Of a stretch of 39,267 nt of DNA, positions 25,072 through 33,224 are shown piece by piece. The stretch's first letter is position 1, and each line of letters begins with the position of its first letter. The DNA is from Pseudoalteromonas luteoviolacea (GTDB taxonomy: Bacteria > Pseudomonadota > Gammaproteobacteria > Enterobacterales > Alteromonadaceae): positions 1 through 39,267 of the forward strand of contig NZ_JAKFZS010000040.1 in assembly GCF_021654285.1 (NCBI RefSeq), read 5' to 3'. The notes under the pieces were generated by a model, which was given only the letters and a program-made list of their open reading frames with translations, had not been told where the DNA came from and did no database searches. The position numbers were made by a program, and so were the translations under genes.

Positions 25072-25932
25072 TTAAATTAAGTCTTCTACACCAACGATCA
25101 ACCAAGGTGCATCCCCCTGTGTTTTACGCTCTAAGTGCCAAACTTCATGAATTGGTTCTTCCTGCATGTCACCTTGGTCACGATATTTACCACGGAACAT
25201 GACACTGATTTCCCACTTATCTGCACCTACGTCAGCACGGGCAAGCTCAGCATCAACAAACATAACTTCAGTTGCGACGTCACCTTGTTGTTCACGCTCT
25301 TGGCGGAACTCTTCGACAAGCTCTGGGCTTAGGTATTCAGCCATTGTCGTGTAGTCTCTGTTGTTCCACGCTGTCTGGATCGTTTGATAGTGTGAACGCG
25401 CACCTTGTAGGAAGCCATTTACATCAAAATCACGAGGCAAGTTAAATGGGACCTCTTGCTGTGCACCAAACCCACCAGCTGTTTGATTCGCTTGAAACTG
25501 CTGAGGTTGAGAGAAAGGTTGATTTTGCTGTGGCTGCTGCTGAGCAAAGTTAGGCGCGCCAGCCATTTGCGGCTGTTGCTTTTTGCGCATAAAGCCCATG
25601 ATCACTTTGAACAGGACAAATGCTGCAATGGCTAAAAGGATCATTTCAAGGAATTGGAAGCCCTCAAAATCATCACCCATCATTGCTGCGATTAGACCGC
25701 CAGCTAAAAGGCCACCTAGTACGCCAGCCATAATGCCTTTTTTGCTCGACTTTTTCTTTGCACCTTGTTGAGCAGCCAGTGATTTAGTATCCACTTGCTT
25801 TTTTTGTTGCACAGTAGAAGTTTGATGTGTTTTACCTTTTTTCTTGCTGCCAAACTTTTTACGCGCTTCAGCGTCAAAAGCAGTAGCAAACAACATTGAA
25901 ACGATAGTCAATAAAACAAAAAATTGTTTCAT
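25072..25932 (-). CDS. Tim44-like domain membrane protein
   Basis: 286 aa. A signal peptide (about 1-23, ending DAEA) or N-terminal anchor is followed by a Lys-rich linker, then two hydrophobic segments at about 66-85 and 95-115. A Gln/Pro-rich stretch (118-165) follows, and then a C-terminal Tim44-like domain from about 175 (FDVNGFLQGARSHYQTIQTAWNNRD, ending EVWHLERKTQGDAPWLIVGVEDLI). The bacterial members are inner membrane proteins of unknown role, related to the C-terminal domain of mitochondrial Tim44 and to MRPL45. It is separated from the upstream DUF3379 gene by a terminator, so it probably has its own promoter. Full length for the family. Confidence 0.9.
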   Translation of the reverse strand: MKQFFVLLTIVSMLFATAFDAEARKKFGSKKKGKTHQTSTVQQKKQVDTKSLAAQQGAKKKSSKKGIMAGVLGGLLAGGLIAAMMGDDFEGFQFLEMILLAIAAFVLFKVIMGFMRKKQQPQMAGAPNFAQQQPQQNQPFSQPQQFQANQTAGGFGAQQEVPFNLPRDFDVNGFLQGARSHYQTIQTAWNNRDYTTMAEYLSPELVEEFRQEREQQGDVATEVMFVDAELARADVGADKWEISVMFRGKYRDQGDMQEEPIHEVWHLERKTQGDAPWLIVGVEDLI

Positions 25933-26013
25933 GGTTTTCCTCTAAGTTTAAATACTGTGTGACATTCTAATGAAATTAAAAAAGAAATTGAACTGAAATA
26001 GGGGGGTTATAGG

Positions 26014-26038
26014 AACAAATAGGGCGCTTATCGCGCCC
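26014..26038 (-). terminator. terminator after the DUF3379 gene
   Basis: On the minus strand GGGCGC (26038-26033) pairs with GCGCCC (26027-26022) around a 5-base loop, then TATTTGTT follows. It lies five bases after the DUF3379 stop and ends the ECF-DUF3379 transcript. Confidence 0.75.
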
Positions 26039-26042
26039 CATT

Positions 26043-26771
26043 TTATAGCCATTGTAAGGAGTTGTTGACTTCGCCTTGATACTTATCAAGTGGAGTGCCT
26101 AATTTTGCAACCAAAATGGTGTCTGCATTGGCGCCTTTATTAATAGAACCACTGAAGCGGCTGTCACTAAACTGGGTATCACCTTGACGATAGTCATTTT
26201 TATCGCTTGGGACAATAAATACGGTCATAGGGCCGTGATCTGATTGAAAGATTAAGTGTAAGCTGCGCTGGCCTTTAAAGTTGCAAAATGTTGCATAAGT
26301 CACTTTGCCAGGCAGTGATTCAAGCTTACCGCCAAGCATAGCAAGTTTCTCATTGACTACCTGGAGATTCACTTCTTTGCTGAGTGTTAACGCGCTCTCT
26401 TCGTAATATACGTGTTCAAGTGCATGTTCTCCAGCATATAAAGGCGCATGGACAGCGGTGCTAAAGTAAACCATCACAGCCAGTGCAACAGATGCCGCTG
26501 ACGCAATGGGTACAGTAAAGCGCTTATACCAAGCTATATTCACGACATTGTCGGCAGAGTGCGTCTTAGGTTCTTGCTCATCCATATTAGCAAGTAATTT
26601 GGCTTGCAAGCCCTCAGGTACCGGAACCTTTAACGCATCACCTAACATATCATCAAAACCTTGCACTTCGTCAACCAAACGTTTTTTAGCTGGGTCTTGC
26701 TTAGCTTCGTTCATAAGTTGCTCATCGCTCGGATCGGCGAACAGGCGACGGCGAAATTCTAAATCATCCAT
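26043..26771 (-). CDS. DUF3379 protein, likely membrane anti-sigma partner of the adjacent ECF sigma factor
   Basis: 242 aa. The cytoplasmic N-terminus (MDDLEFRRRLFADPSDEQL) resembles zinc-less anti-sigma regions. One membrane segment is at about 86-106 (TVPIASAASVALAVMVYFSTA), and a C-terminal periplasmic domain follows, about 110-242, with CNFKGQRSLHLIF and DGHGPM-like SDHGPMTVFIVP. This is the DUF3379 layout found next to ECF sigma factors in Vibrio and Alteromonadales. Its ATG overlaps the sigma factor stop codon by one base, so the two are translated together. An anti-sigma role is an inference from layout and position. Confidence 0.85.
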   Translation of the reverse strand: MDDLEFRRRLFADPSDEQLMNEAKQDPAKKRLVDEVQGFDDMLGDALKVPVPEGLQAKLLANMDEQEPKTHSADNVVNIAWYKRFTVPIASAASVALAVMVYFSTAVHAPLYAGEHALEHVYYEESALTLSKEVNLQVVNEKLAMLGGKLESLPGKVTYATFCNFKGQRSLHLIFQSDHGPMTVFIVPSDKNDYRQGDTQFSDSRFSGSINKGANADTILVAKLGTPLDKYQGEVNNSLQWL

Positions 26772-27286
26772 CAGTTTGATGCCCCCTTTGCTGATTCATT
26801 CACGTTAGTTAGTGCCTCTTTTAGCTGATTTCTCGCTCTATACAGTCGGGTCATGACTGTATTTTTGTTTAACTCTAAAATCTCTGCGATTTCATCCCCA
26901 GAGCACCCCATGACAACCTGAAGTAAAAGGGGCTCTCGATACTCAGAAGCTAACTGATTAATTTGTCTTTGAACAACAGTTTGCTCCATTTCATCATCTA
27001 ATGCTGTGCTTTTGGTATCGACTAAGGTGTCGTTTTCAACATCCGCATAGTCAAATTGTTTTCTCTCAAAGCGACGGGCGTTTTCTCGTCGCAATATGGT
27101 TAGTAACCAAGATTTGGCGGCTTTTTCATCCTGTAGTGCATCTAAAGAACGCCATGCACGTAAAAATGTTTCCTGAACCAAATCTTCTGCAATGGTTGGG
27201 TCTTGGCATAACCAGTAAGCAAAGCGATATAACTCTGTATGGTAAACCTGAACCAAAGATTCGTAACGTTTTTGTTTTTGGGTCAT
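26771..27286 (-). CDS. ECF-type RNA polymerase sigma factor
   Basis: 171 aa. Sigma region 2 is at about 10-75 (FAYWLCQDPTIAEDLVQETFLRAWRSL), and region 4 at about 115-160 (YREPLLLQVVMGCSGDEIAEILELNKNTVMTRLYRARNQLKEAL). There is no region 3, as in ECF factors. AAGGCAAGG lies upstream of the ATG. It is followed with a one-base overlap by DUF3379, its probable anti-sigma factor. Upstream, batD ends only 51 bases away with no hairpin between, so it may also be read from the moxR-bat transcript. A 14-codon frame starting MAKNEII fills most of that gap. Target promoters are unknown. Confidence 0.93.
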   Translation of the reverse strand: MTQKQKRYESLVQVYHTELYRFAYWLCQDPTIAEDLVQETFLRAWRSLDALQDEKAAKSWLLTILRRENARRFERKQFDYADVENDTLVDTKSTALDDEMEQTVVQRQINQLASEYREPLLLQVVMGCSGDEIAEILELNKNTVMTRLYRARNQLKEALTNVNESAKGASN

Positions 27287-27337
27287 GCTAACTAGACCTT
27301 GCCTTCAGCAATATTATTTCGTTTTTCGCCATATTTT

Positions 27338-28984
27338 TTAGTAAAGCGACTCTAGGCTATTCTTAGCGTCTGATTTTGAACGCTTTTTAATTTTACATAT
27401 TTGATTATATAGCGTTACGAGATCGACCTGTTGTTTATTTGCACTATAAAGGGATGCTTGCAATTTTGCAATTTCTTCCCCAATTTCGGGTGATTGCTGG
27501 CTTAACCACGACTTCAGTGTTTGCTGATGAGCAAGCTCTAGATAGTCACGCAATAGCGAGTAGAACTGGTTTGCGTCATTGCTTTTTGCTGCTTTTCCCA
27601 ATTGCTTGAGTTTTGCTTGTGCATCAATATTTATGTTGGGTTGATTACCCACTTGCGGGCTTTGTGCTGAAACAGTCGGTTTTCTAAGTAGTAATACAGC
27701 CAATGTAATCAACCATAGTAAATAGCCTAACCCCATAATAAGCCAATCAACCCAAGACTTTTCAGCATCTTTGTAAATGATGGTCGGCTCAACGCTGGTT
27801 TGCGGTAGTGTTGATTGGGTTTGTATATCAACTTGTGGCAAAGTCACAGGCTGTTGAGGTTGATTAGGATCTGCAATCACTTCAATTGTTCTCGCTGGTA
27901 GAGTGGCATATTGAATGCGATTTATCACCGTATTAAACCAAGGTAATTTAACCTCTGGTAGAGTATAAGTGCCCGGTTTTTGTGGCAGAAGCGCATATGA
28001 TGCAACCATTTGAGAAATGACTCGACCATCACGGGCCATTTGGTTACGGTCTGTTTCATCAGGGTAAATTCTAAACCCATCTACACTCGGCACTTCAATA
28101 TCAGGCATTTGCTCTTTAGTAATACCCAAAGCAGTCAAGGTAAACGTACGTGTGATCGGCGCACCAACAACGACTTGTGCATCTTCTGGTTGCCATTCTT
28201 CAGCCAAGTTAACTAATTCGCTCGGTAACCATGCGCCACGGTAATTGTCAGGAATTGGTTTTACTTCAACATCAATGGAGTCACCAACCGCGCTGACAGC
28301 CATTCTTCGATAACCTTCTCTAACTTGACCATTGAAAATCGGCCCTTCAATTTTAAAGTTACCACTCTTTTGAGGCTGTACAAGGTAATTTCTTGTGATC
28401 ACTCGATAGCGGCGGCCATCAAGAACTTCGTAATTTTCTTCTTGCTGTCCCATTGGCGTGATCGAGCCGTCATTCATCGTTGGCGGTGTCATTTGCGCGT
28501 CGAGCAAATCTTTACCAATGAAAAGCTTAACGGTATATAGCGCAGCTTGTTGCACATACAAAGATTCTAGATTGAGTTCAGTGGTAACAAACACATCTTT
28601 TTGTTGATTGTCATCCGCTTCTCTTGCAACAACACGCAGAGAAATGGGTTGACTCTTTACACCAGATACTTCAAAAGCAGGAATGGTAAACTCTCCAGCA
28701 CTTCGAGACATCACTTGCATTTGCCAGCTTGTAGCACTGCTCATGCTGCCATTAACAATTTGTGTGCGAGAGCTGGTACTCACAGGACCTGTAATGAAGC
28801 TTCTTGCCATGGCGCTTGTATCAGGCATTTGGCCCGACACTTTTCCATCTGCTTCTATAGTTAAAGTAAAGTATTCTCCAACTAATACGGGGTTTTTATC
28901 GACACTGGCTGTCAGTCTGTCTATAGCCAAAGCGGGCAGCGCGACAGCGAATAAAATAAAATAAATAGCAAATCGCATTACCAT
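27338..28984 (-). CDS. batD: BatD-like protein, secreted domain with C-terminal membrane anchor
   Basis: 548 aa. A signal peptide is at about 1-20 (FAVALPALA), then a long extracytoplasmic beta-rich region typical of BatD/'oxygen tolerance' proteins (VDKNPVLVGEYFTLTIEADG, and VAGAPITRTFTLTA-like VVGAPITRTFTLTALG). One membrane segment is at about 412-433 (WLIMGLGYLLWLITLAVLLL) and a short cytoplasmic helical tail ends the protein. It is last of the six bat-type genes. ATG at 28984 overlaps the end of the preceding VWA-TPR gene; a second ATG at 28978 sits in TAATG. Bat proteins act in the periplasm and inner membrane with MoxR; a role in oxidative stress tolerance was reported for Bacteroides, but the mechanism is not known. 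Confidence 0.9.
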   Translation of the reverse strand: MVMRFAIYFILFAVALPALAIDRLTASVDKNPVLVGEYFTLTIEADGKVSGQMPDTSAMARSFITGPVSTSSRTQIVNGSMSSATSWQMQVMSRSAGEFTIPAFEVSGVKSQPISLRVVAREADDNQQKDVFVTTELNLESLYVQQAALYTVKLFIGKDLLDAQMTPPTMNDGSITPMGQQEENYEVLDGRRYRVITRNYLVQPQKSGNFKIEGPIFNGQVREGYRRMAVSAVGDSIDVEVKPIPDNYRGAWLPSELVNLAEEWQPEDAQVVVGAPITRTFTLTALGITKEQMPDIEVPSVDGFRIYPDETDRNQMARDGRVISQMVASYALLPQKPGTYTLPEVKLPWFNTVINRIQYATLPARTIEVIADPNQPQQPVTLPQVDIQTQSTLPQTSVEPTIIYKDAEKSWVDWLIMGLGYLLWLITLAVLLLRKPTVSAQSPQVGNQPNINIDAQAKLKQLGKAAKSNDANQFYSLLRDYLELAHQQTLKSWLSQQSPEIGEEIAKLQASLYSANKQQVDLVTLYNQICKIKKRSKSDAKNSLESLY

Positions 28985-30846
28985 GATTTCTCAGCTCCTA
29001 CTGGTTGTCTTTGTTGTTGTCTTTGTCTTGATTCCAAAAGCATTTTGTTCTTCAGCAAAATAGCGGGGTCATCTGGTACTCGGCGCAGTAGCTGATTGAG
29101 TTGCTGCGCTTTTTCTTTCTCTTCTGGTGTTAATTCCTTCATTTCACTTGGTAGCATTTGTTCAGATTGCTCACCTTCTTTTGGCTCACTCTGTTGTGCT
29201 TGCTGCGGGCGTGCTTGGGATTGCTCTTTTGTTTGCTCGCTTTCTTCACCTGTTTGTTTATCTGCTAGTTCAGGCTTATTTTGACTGTCTGATTGCTCAC
29301 TACTTTGAGATTGCTCTGACTGTTCGCTATTTTCTTGCTCAGATTCATTTCCTTGTCCGTCTTGCGATTGGTTCTGTTGATCGTTTTGTTCACCAGATTG
29401 TTGCTCTTGATTTTCGCTTTCACCTTGCTGCTGATCGTTTTGTTGCTCAGAAGACTGCTCTTGCTGCTGATTGTTTTGATCTTGGTTTTGTTGTGATTGC
29501 TGATCTTTCATTTGCTCAAGCAGTTCTTTGTTCTCTTGTGCTTGCGATAATGACGGATCTAGTTGCAACGCTTGATCATAAGCTTGAATAGCGTCATCAA
29601 GTTTACCTAAATGGGCGAGGGCGTTCCCTAGGTTATATTGACCTATGGCCGTATTTGCATTTTCTAAAGTCTTTGCAGCTTGCTCATATTGACCTTGTTT
29701 ATATTGAGCAGCCCCACGTAACGTCGCATCTTGTGCGATACTTGCTTGATCAAAGTCTTCTTTTTGATACGCAGAAAGCGCATTTTGGTCGGTATTTTTG
29801 AACCAAGATTGCCAATCGGCTGCATAACTGGGTTGGCTTGGTAAATAGGCAACAGCGCAAATTAACAGCGCAACGGCATTATTACGAAATGCCAATAGCG
29901 CAAGAGGAATAATTGCAAATAACAAATATTTTCCCGCATCGACGCGCCACAGGGTTTCGTTTGGCTCATTTGGCGTTTCAATATCTTGCGTATTATTTAT
30001 TGCAAAGGCTTCTATATCTGAGTTATCCGGAGAGTAAGTGGCATATCGTCCGCCTAAGCGCTGCGCAAGTGAACGTAATCTATCGACATAAAGCTTAGGA
30101 ACGACGATTTGCCCGTATCTATCTTTTAAAAACCCGCCTTCTGGCATACTAATAGGCGCACCTTGTGCTGTGCCAACACCGTAAACATGCAGGGTATAAC
30201 CTGAGCCGCTGAGCATATCATGTATATCTTGTGCATCTTCCAACTCGACTTCATCGGTGATTAAAATGATTTCGCCTGATGGGTAACCTGCTTGTGCTAA
30301 CAAGGTTTTTGCTTGGTCAATGCCGGCTAGTACGTTAGCGCCTTTGCCCGGCATAATCTCTGGGCTAATACTTGGCACAAGGTTTTCTAGCGTATTTATA
30401 TCGCTTGTGAGTGGGGAAATAATAAAGGCATCTTGTGCATAGGCAACCAATGCGGTGTCACCTTCACGAAACTGCTGCAACATGTCTAAAGTTTTAAATC
30501 TGGCCTGAGTCAATCTGTTAGGTGCAATGTCCGTCGAATACATAGAGTAGGACATATCCATAACGATGACTCTAGCCTGTTTGGCCGAGAAAACCGGTAC
30601 GCTTTGCTTTTCAATGCTTGGCCCTGCTGCAGCGATCACCCCTAGGAATAAAATTAGACTGGTTAACCATGTTGAGTGACTGGCTTTACTTTGATTGCCT
30701 TCAGTTAAAACTACTTTCGCAAGATGCGGTGCAATTAATTGAGATTGTTTATGGCCTGCTTTTTTGTACCATTGCAATAAACTTATGATTGCCCAAGGTA
30801 CCAGTAGCCAAAGTAGCTCTGGTCGGATAAATTGAAATTCGGTCAT
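28978..30846 (-). CDS. BatB/BatC-type fusion: VWA domain, TPR repeats and Gln-rich tail
   Basis: 622 aa from the ATG at 30846, two bases after the batA stop. An upstream start at 30876 would overlap batA and add ten unlikely residues. Membrane segments are at about 10-25 and 60-75, then a VWA domain with MIDAS start DMSYS (97-101), and a hydrophobic pair at about 310-340. TPR repeats follow (about 385-445, GQYNLGNALAHLGKLDDAIQAYDQALQLDP). The segment from about 447 to 563 is low-complexity Gln/Glu/Ser. The VWA part corresponds to BatB and the TPR part to BatC; in many Gammaproteobacteria they are one protein, as here. The VWA domain should face the periplasm and bind Mg2+ and partner proteins. 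It overlaps batD by seven bases. Confidence 0.92.
   Translation of the reverse strand: MTEFQFIRPELLWLLVPWAIISLLQWYKKAGHKQSQLIAPHLAKVVLTEGNQSKASHSTWLTSLILFLGVIAAAGPSIEKQSVPVFSAKQARVIVMDMSYSMYSTDIAPNRLTQARFKTLDMLQQFREGDTALVAYAQDAFIISPLTSDINTLENLVPSISPEIMPGKGANVLAGIDQAKTLLAQAGYPSGEIILITDEVELEDAQDIHDMLSGSGYTLHVYGVGTAQGAPISMPEGGFLKDRYGQIVVPKLYVDRLRSLAQRLGGRYATYSPDNSDIEAFAINNTQDIETPNEPNETLWRVDAGKYLLFAIIPLALLAFRNNAVALLICAVAYLPSQPSYAADWQSWFKNTDQNALSAYQKEDFDQASIAQDATLRGAAQYKQGQYEQAAKTLENANTAIGQYNLGNALAHLGKLDDAIQAYDQALQLDPSLSQAQENKELLEQMKDQQSQQNQDQNNQQQEQSSEQQNDQQQGESENQEQQSGEQNDQQNQSQDGQGNESEQENSEQSEQSQSSEQSDSQNKPELADKQTGEESEQTKEQSQARPQQAQQSEPKEGEQSEQMLPSEMKELTPEEKEKAQQLNQLLRRVPDDPAILLKNKMLLESRQRQQQRQPVGAEKSW
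29158..29508 (-). repeat. low-complexity Gln/Glu/Ser-rich coding tract in the batB/C gene
   Basis: About 117 codons in which Gln, Glu, Ser and Asn dominate, with runs like QQNDQQQGESENQEQQSGEQ. The DNA is a degenerate CAA/CAG-GAA repeat, which also opens a long meaningless frame on the plus strand. Such a tract is prone to slippage and length change between strains. Confidence 0.8.
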
Positions 30847-30847
30847 A

Positions 30848-31834
30848 TTAATTATCTCGCCTCCATTGTGTTGCAAAGCGAATAAGCAGTACTAAACCCC
30901 ACAGAGCAATTGCGGTCAATAGGGGAATATAAAACAATGCGATTTTAGGACGAAATGTTTCATCCTCTGCAGAAATAGGCTCTAGGTTATCAAGCTCAGA
31001 GTAAATTTGCTGTAAACCTTGGACATCTTTCGCTCTAAAGTATCGACCGCCTGTTTCTGTGGCAATATGTGTCAATGTTTGCTCATCAATGCTTGCCCCT
31101 GACATACTGCCCATTGAGAAAAAGCCCATGTTTCTGCGACCGTCAGAGCCAACACCAATGGTATATACTTTTATTCCTTCTTCTCTAGCTAAGATTAACG
31201 CCTCTTCAGGTTGTAAGTTACCAGCTGTATTTTGGCCGTCGGTAAGTAAAATGAGGATACGATTACTTTCTTCTTTTTGATTGAAACGCTTAACAGCAAG
31301 ACCCAACGCATCGCCAATAGCAGTTGCTCTACCTACCAAACCAATTTGTGACTCTTGCAGCATTTGGCTTACGGTATTGATGTCTTTGGTCAAAGGCGTT
31401 TGTAAAAAAGCGGTGTCGGCAAATAATATCAAGCCAAGTCTATCGCCTTGTCGTTGTTCTATAAAATCACCCAATACAGCTTTAACGACAGATAACCTGT
31501 CGATATAGCGGCCATTGTACTCCATGTCTTCTTCAGCCATAGAGTGAGAAAGGTCGACAGCCAGCATGATATCTCTGCCTTCACTGGGTAATGTGATTGG
31601 GTCATCTAGCCAAGTTGGGTTACTCAACGCGGTGACTAAAAGCAGCCAGACAAGCATTTCAAGCCAGTTTTTTTTGCGAGAATACGATTGTGCCTGTGTG
31701 CCGATACCGCCCAATGAGGCATAACTAGGCATACGGATTTTCTGTTGGGACTGCACTGCAACAGGTTTTATTTTTGAGATTATCCAGGGTAATGGGAGCA
31801 GTAAAAAAGCCAGCGGCCACTCAAATTCAAACAT
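30848..31834 (-). CDS. batA: BatA-like VWA domain membrane protein
   Basis: 328 aa. Membrane segments are at about 6-20, 57-72 and near the C-terminus (LFYIPLLTAIALWGLVLLIRF). Between the last two lies a VWA domain with the MIDAS motif DLSHS at 94-98 and ILILLTDGQNTAGNL near 190. This is the BatA layout. The VWA domain probably lies on the periplasmic side and works with the second VWA protein, BatD and the MoxR ATPase. Its start overlaps DUF4381 by eight bases, and the next gene starts just after its stop, so the operon is tightly coupled. Confidence 0.92.
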   Translation of the reverse strand: MFEFEWPLAFLLLPLPWIISKIKPVAVQSQQKIRMPSYASLGGIGTQAQSYSRKKNWLEMLVWLLLVTALSNPTWLDDPITLPSEGRDIMLAVDLSHSMAEEDMEYNGRYIDRLSVVKAVLGDFIEQRQGDRLGLILFADTAFLQTPLTKDINTVSQMLQESQIGLVGRATAIGDALGLAVKRFNQKEESNRILILLTDGQNTAGNLQPEEALILAREEGIKVYTIGVGSDGRRNMGFFSMGSMSGASIDEQTLTHIATETGGRYFRAKDVQGLQQIYSELDNLEPISAEDETFRPKIALFYIPLLTAIALWGLVLLIRFATQWRRDN

Positions 31835-32261
31835 CTAAGCGCTCCTTGATTTTAAAAGATCTAATTGCCGTCAGGAGCTTTTCGCTTTGTTCATTGTTGT
31901 TATCTGATTGATATAACGAGGCAATATCTTGTTCATTGAACTGCGCTTTTGATAGCGTATTTAAAGTATTACACCAATTTGTGCTGGTTTGTGATGCGAC
32001 GGTTGTACCGTAATAATGTTTGGCTAATCTTTTGACAAGACTGTGCAAAGCAAGCGCGTCTTGTTTATGTGTTTCACTGAGCTGTATTGCCTCTCGTTTA
32101 GCTGCACCATAGCGCCAATTTTTATATAACCAAACAGCCAATGCGATCAGCAAAAGCGTTGAAGCAATGAACAGTGCCCACATCGGCAAAGACAAAGGCC
32201 ACCAACTTACTTGCTCTGGTGGTATTACATCATGAAGGGCATCTAAAGGGGATTGATTCAT
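31827..32261 (-). CDS. DUF4381 single-pass membrane protein of the moxR-bat operon
   Basis: 144 aa from the ATG at 32261, six bases after AGGTG; a GTG at 32270, overlapping the DUF58 stop as GTGA, is possible but has no spaced ribosome binding site. One membrane segment is at about 25-45 (PMWALFIASTLLLIALAVWLY). It is followed by a cytoplasmic helical part with FNEQDIASLYQ near the end. The family occurs between DUF58 and batA genes in Gammaproteobacteria, exactly as here. Function is unknown; it may anchor the DUF58 protein or MoxR at the membrane. Confidence 0.88.
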   Translation of the reverse strand: MNQSPLDALHDVIPPEQVSWWPLSLPMWALFIASTLLLIALAVWLYKNWRYGAAKREAIQLSETHKQDALALHSLVKRLAKHYYGTTVASQTSTNWCNTLNTLSKAQFNEQDIASLYQSDNNNEQSEKLLTAIRSFKIKERLDV

Positions 32262-32266
32262 TATTG

Positions 32267-33208
32267 TCACCTAGAGAGCTGTGTTTCTAAGGGGGTATCA
32301 GCAGAGAAGTTGAGCATGGTCATGCCAGAACGCTGTAAGCGCTTTAATCGGGTGTTAAACACTTGCTGGGCGCGTTTGGCAAACTTGTCTCTAAATTGCT
32401 TGTCGCTCAGTGGCAATGTCCAAGCACTGTGCGTACCTTGGATTTCGACTGCTTCGCTGTAAGCTGGTAAGGTATGCTCGAATGGATCACTGACTTGGCA
32501 ACCAATTAACTCACAGTGTCTACTTATCCCTTCAAGTAAGGAAAAGCTTTCTTCATCTAGCTCAGAAAAGTCAGAAATAAGATAGATTAAACTGCCCGGC
32601 TTTGCGAGATGTTTGAGGCGCTTTAAATTGTCGTTAAATCGACTATCGCTTTGTTTGTCACGACTAATTAGGCTGGTGTTATGTACATCACATAATTGAT
32701 GACAAAATGCTAAAACGCCTTTATCCCTAGCCGTTGGTTTGAGCTCATGATGACTGTGTTCTGAAAATACCACGCCACCAAGCCTATCGCCACGTTGCGA
32801 TGCTGACCATGCAACAAGTGCACTTAAATGCGCGGCTTGCACAGATTTCAGCAGCAATTGGCTGCCAAATAGCATGCTATTGGACAAGTCTGTAAATAAA
32901 AAGACTGGGCGTTCTTTCTCTTCTTGATAAAGCTTTGTGTGCGCTTCACCCGTACGAGCCGTTACGCGCCAATCTATTGCGCGGATATCGTCACCATATT
33001 GGTATTGACGCACTTCGGCAAATTCCATGCCTCGCCCTTTGTGAGGTGCGAGGTATTGTCCAGCTTGTGCACTGCGAATTTGACCTTTTGGTTTTAAGTC
33101 GAGAAGGCGGGCCTTGCTCCTGTAGTAGAGCAACTCTTTCAGCCCGAGTTCAACGCCATTGCTGTGGCAATTTGCAAACCAGTTTTTAATATCAATATTT
33201 GCTTTCAT
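32267..33208 (-). CDS. DUF58 domain protein
   Basis: 313 aa. The family mark is RQYQYGDDIRAIDWRVTART (near 67-86), followed by a VWA-like fold with DLSNS (107-111) in the MIDAS position. There is no signal peptide or membrane segment, so it is cytosolic. DUF58 proteins nearly always follow a MoxR-type AAA+ gene and are thought to link the ATPase to its VWA targets. Here moxR is 16 bases upstream. The stop codon lies just before the DUF4381 start. Confidence 0.93.
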   Translation of the reverse strand: MKANIDIKNWFANCHSNGVELGLKELLYYRSKARLLDLKPKGQIRSAQAGQYLAPHKGRGMEFAEVRQYQYGDDIRAIDWRVTARTGEAHTKLYQEEKERPVFLFTDLSNSMLFGSQLLLKSVQAAHLSALVAWSASQRGDRLGGVVFSEHSHHELKPTARDKGVLAFCHQLCDVHNTSLISRDKQSDSRFNDNLKRLKHLAKPGSLIYLISDFSELDEESFSLLEGISRHCELIGCQVSDPFEHTLPAYSEAVEIQGTHSAWTLPLSDKQFRDKFAKRAQQVFNTRLKRLQRSGMTMLNFSADTPLETQLSR

Positions 33209-33224
33209 AGCGGAAAACTACACT

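Noticed and set aside
29127..29591. 154-codon plus-strand frame
   Set aside because: It is the complement of the CAA/CAG/GAA-rich tract of the batB/C gene, which lacks stop codons on the other strand for compositional reasons.
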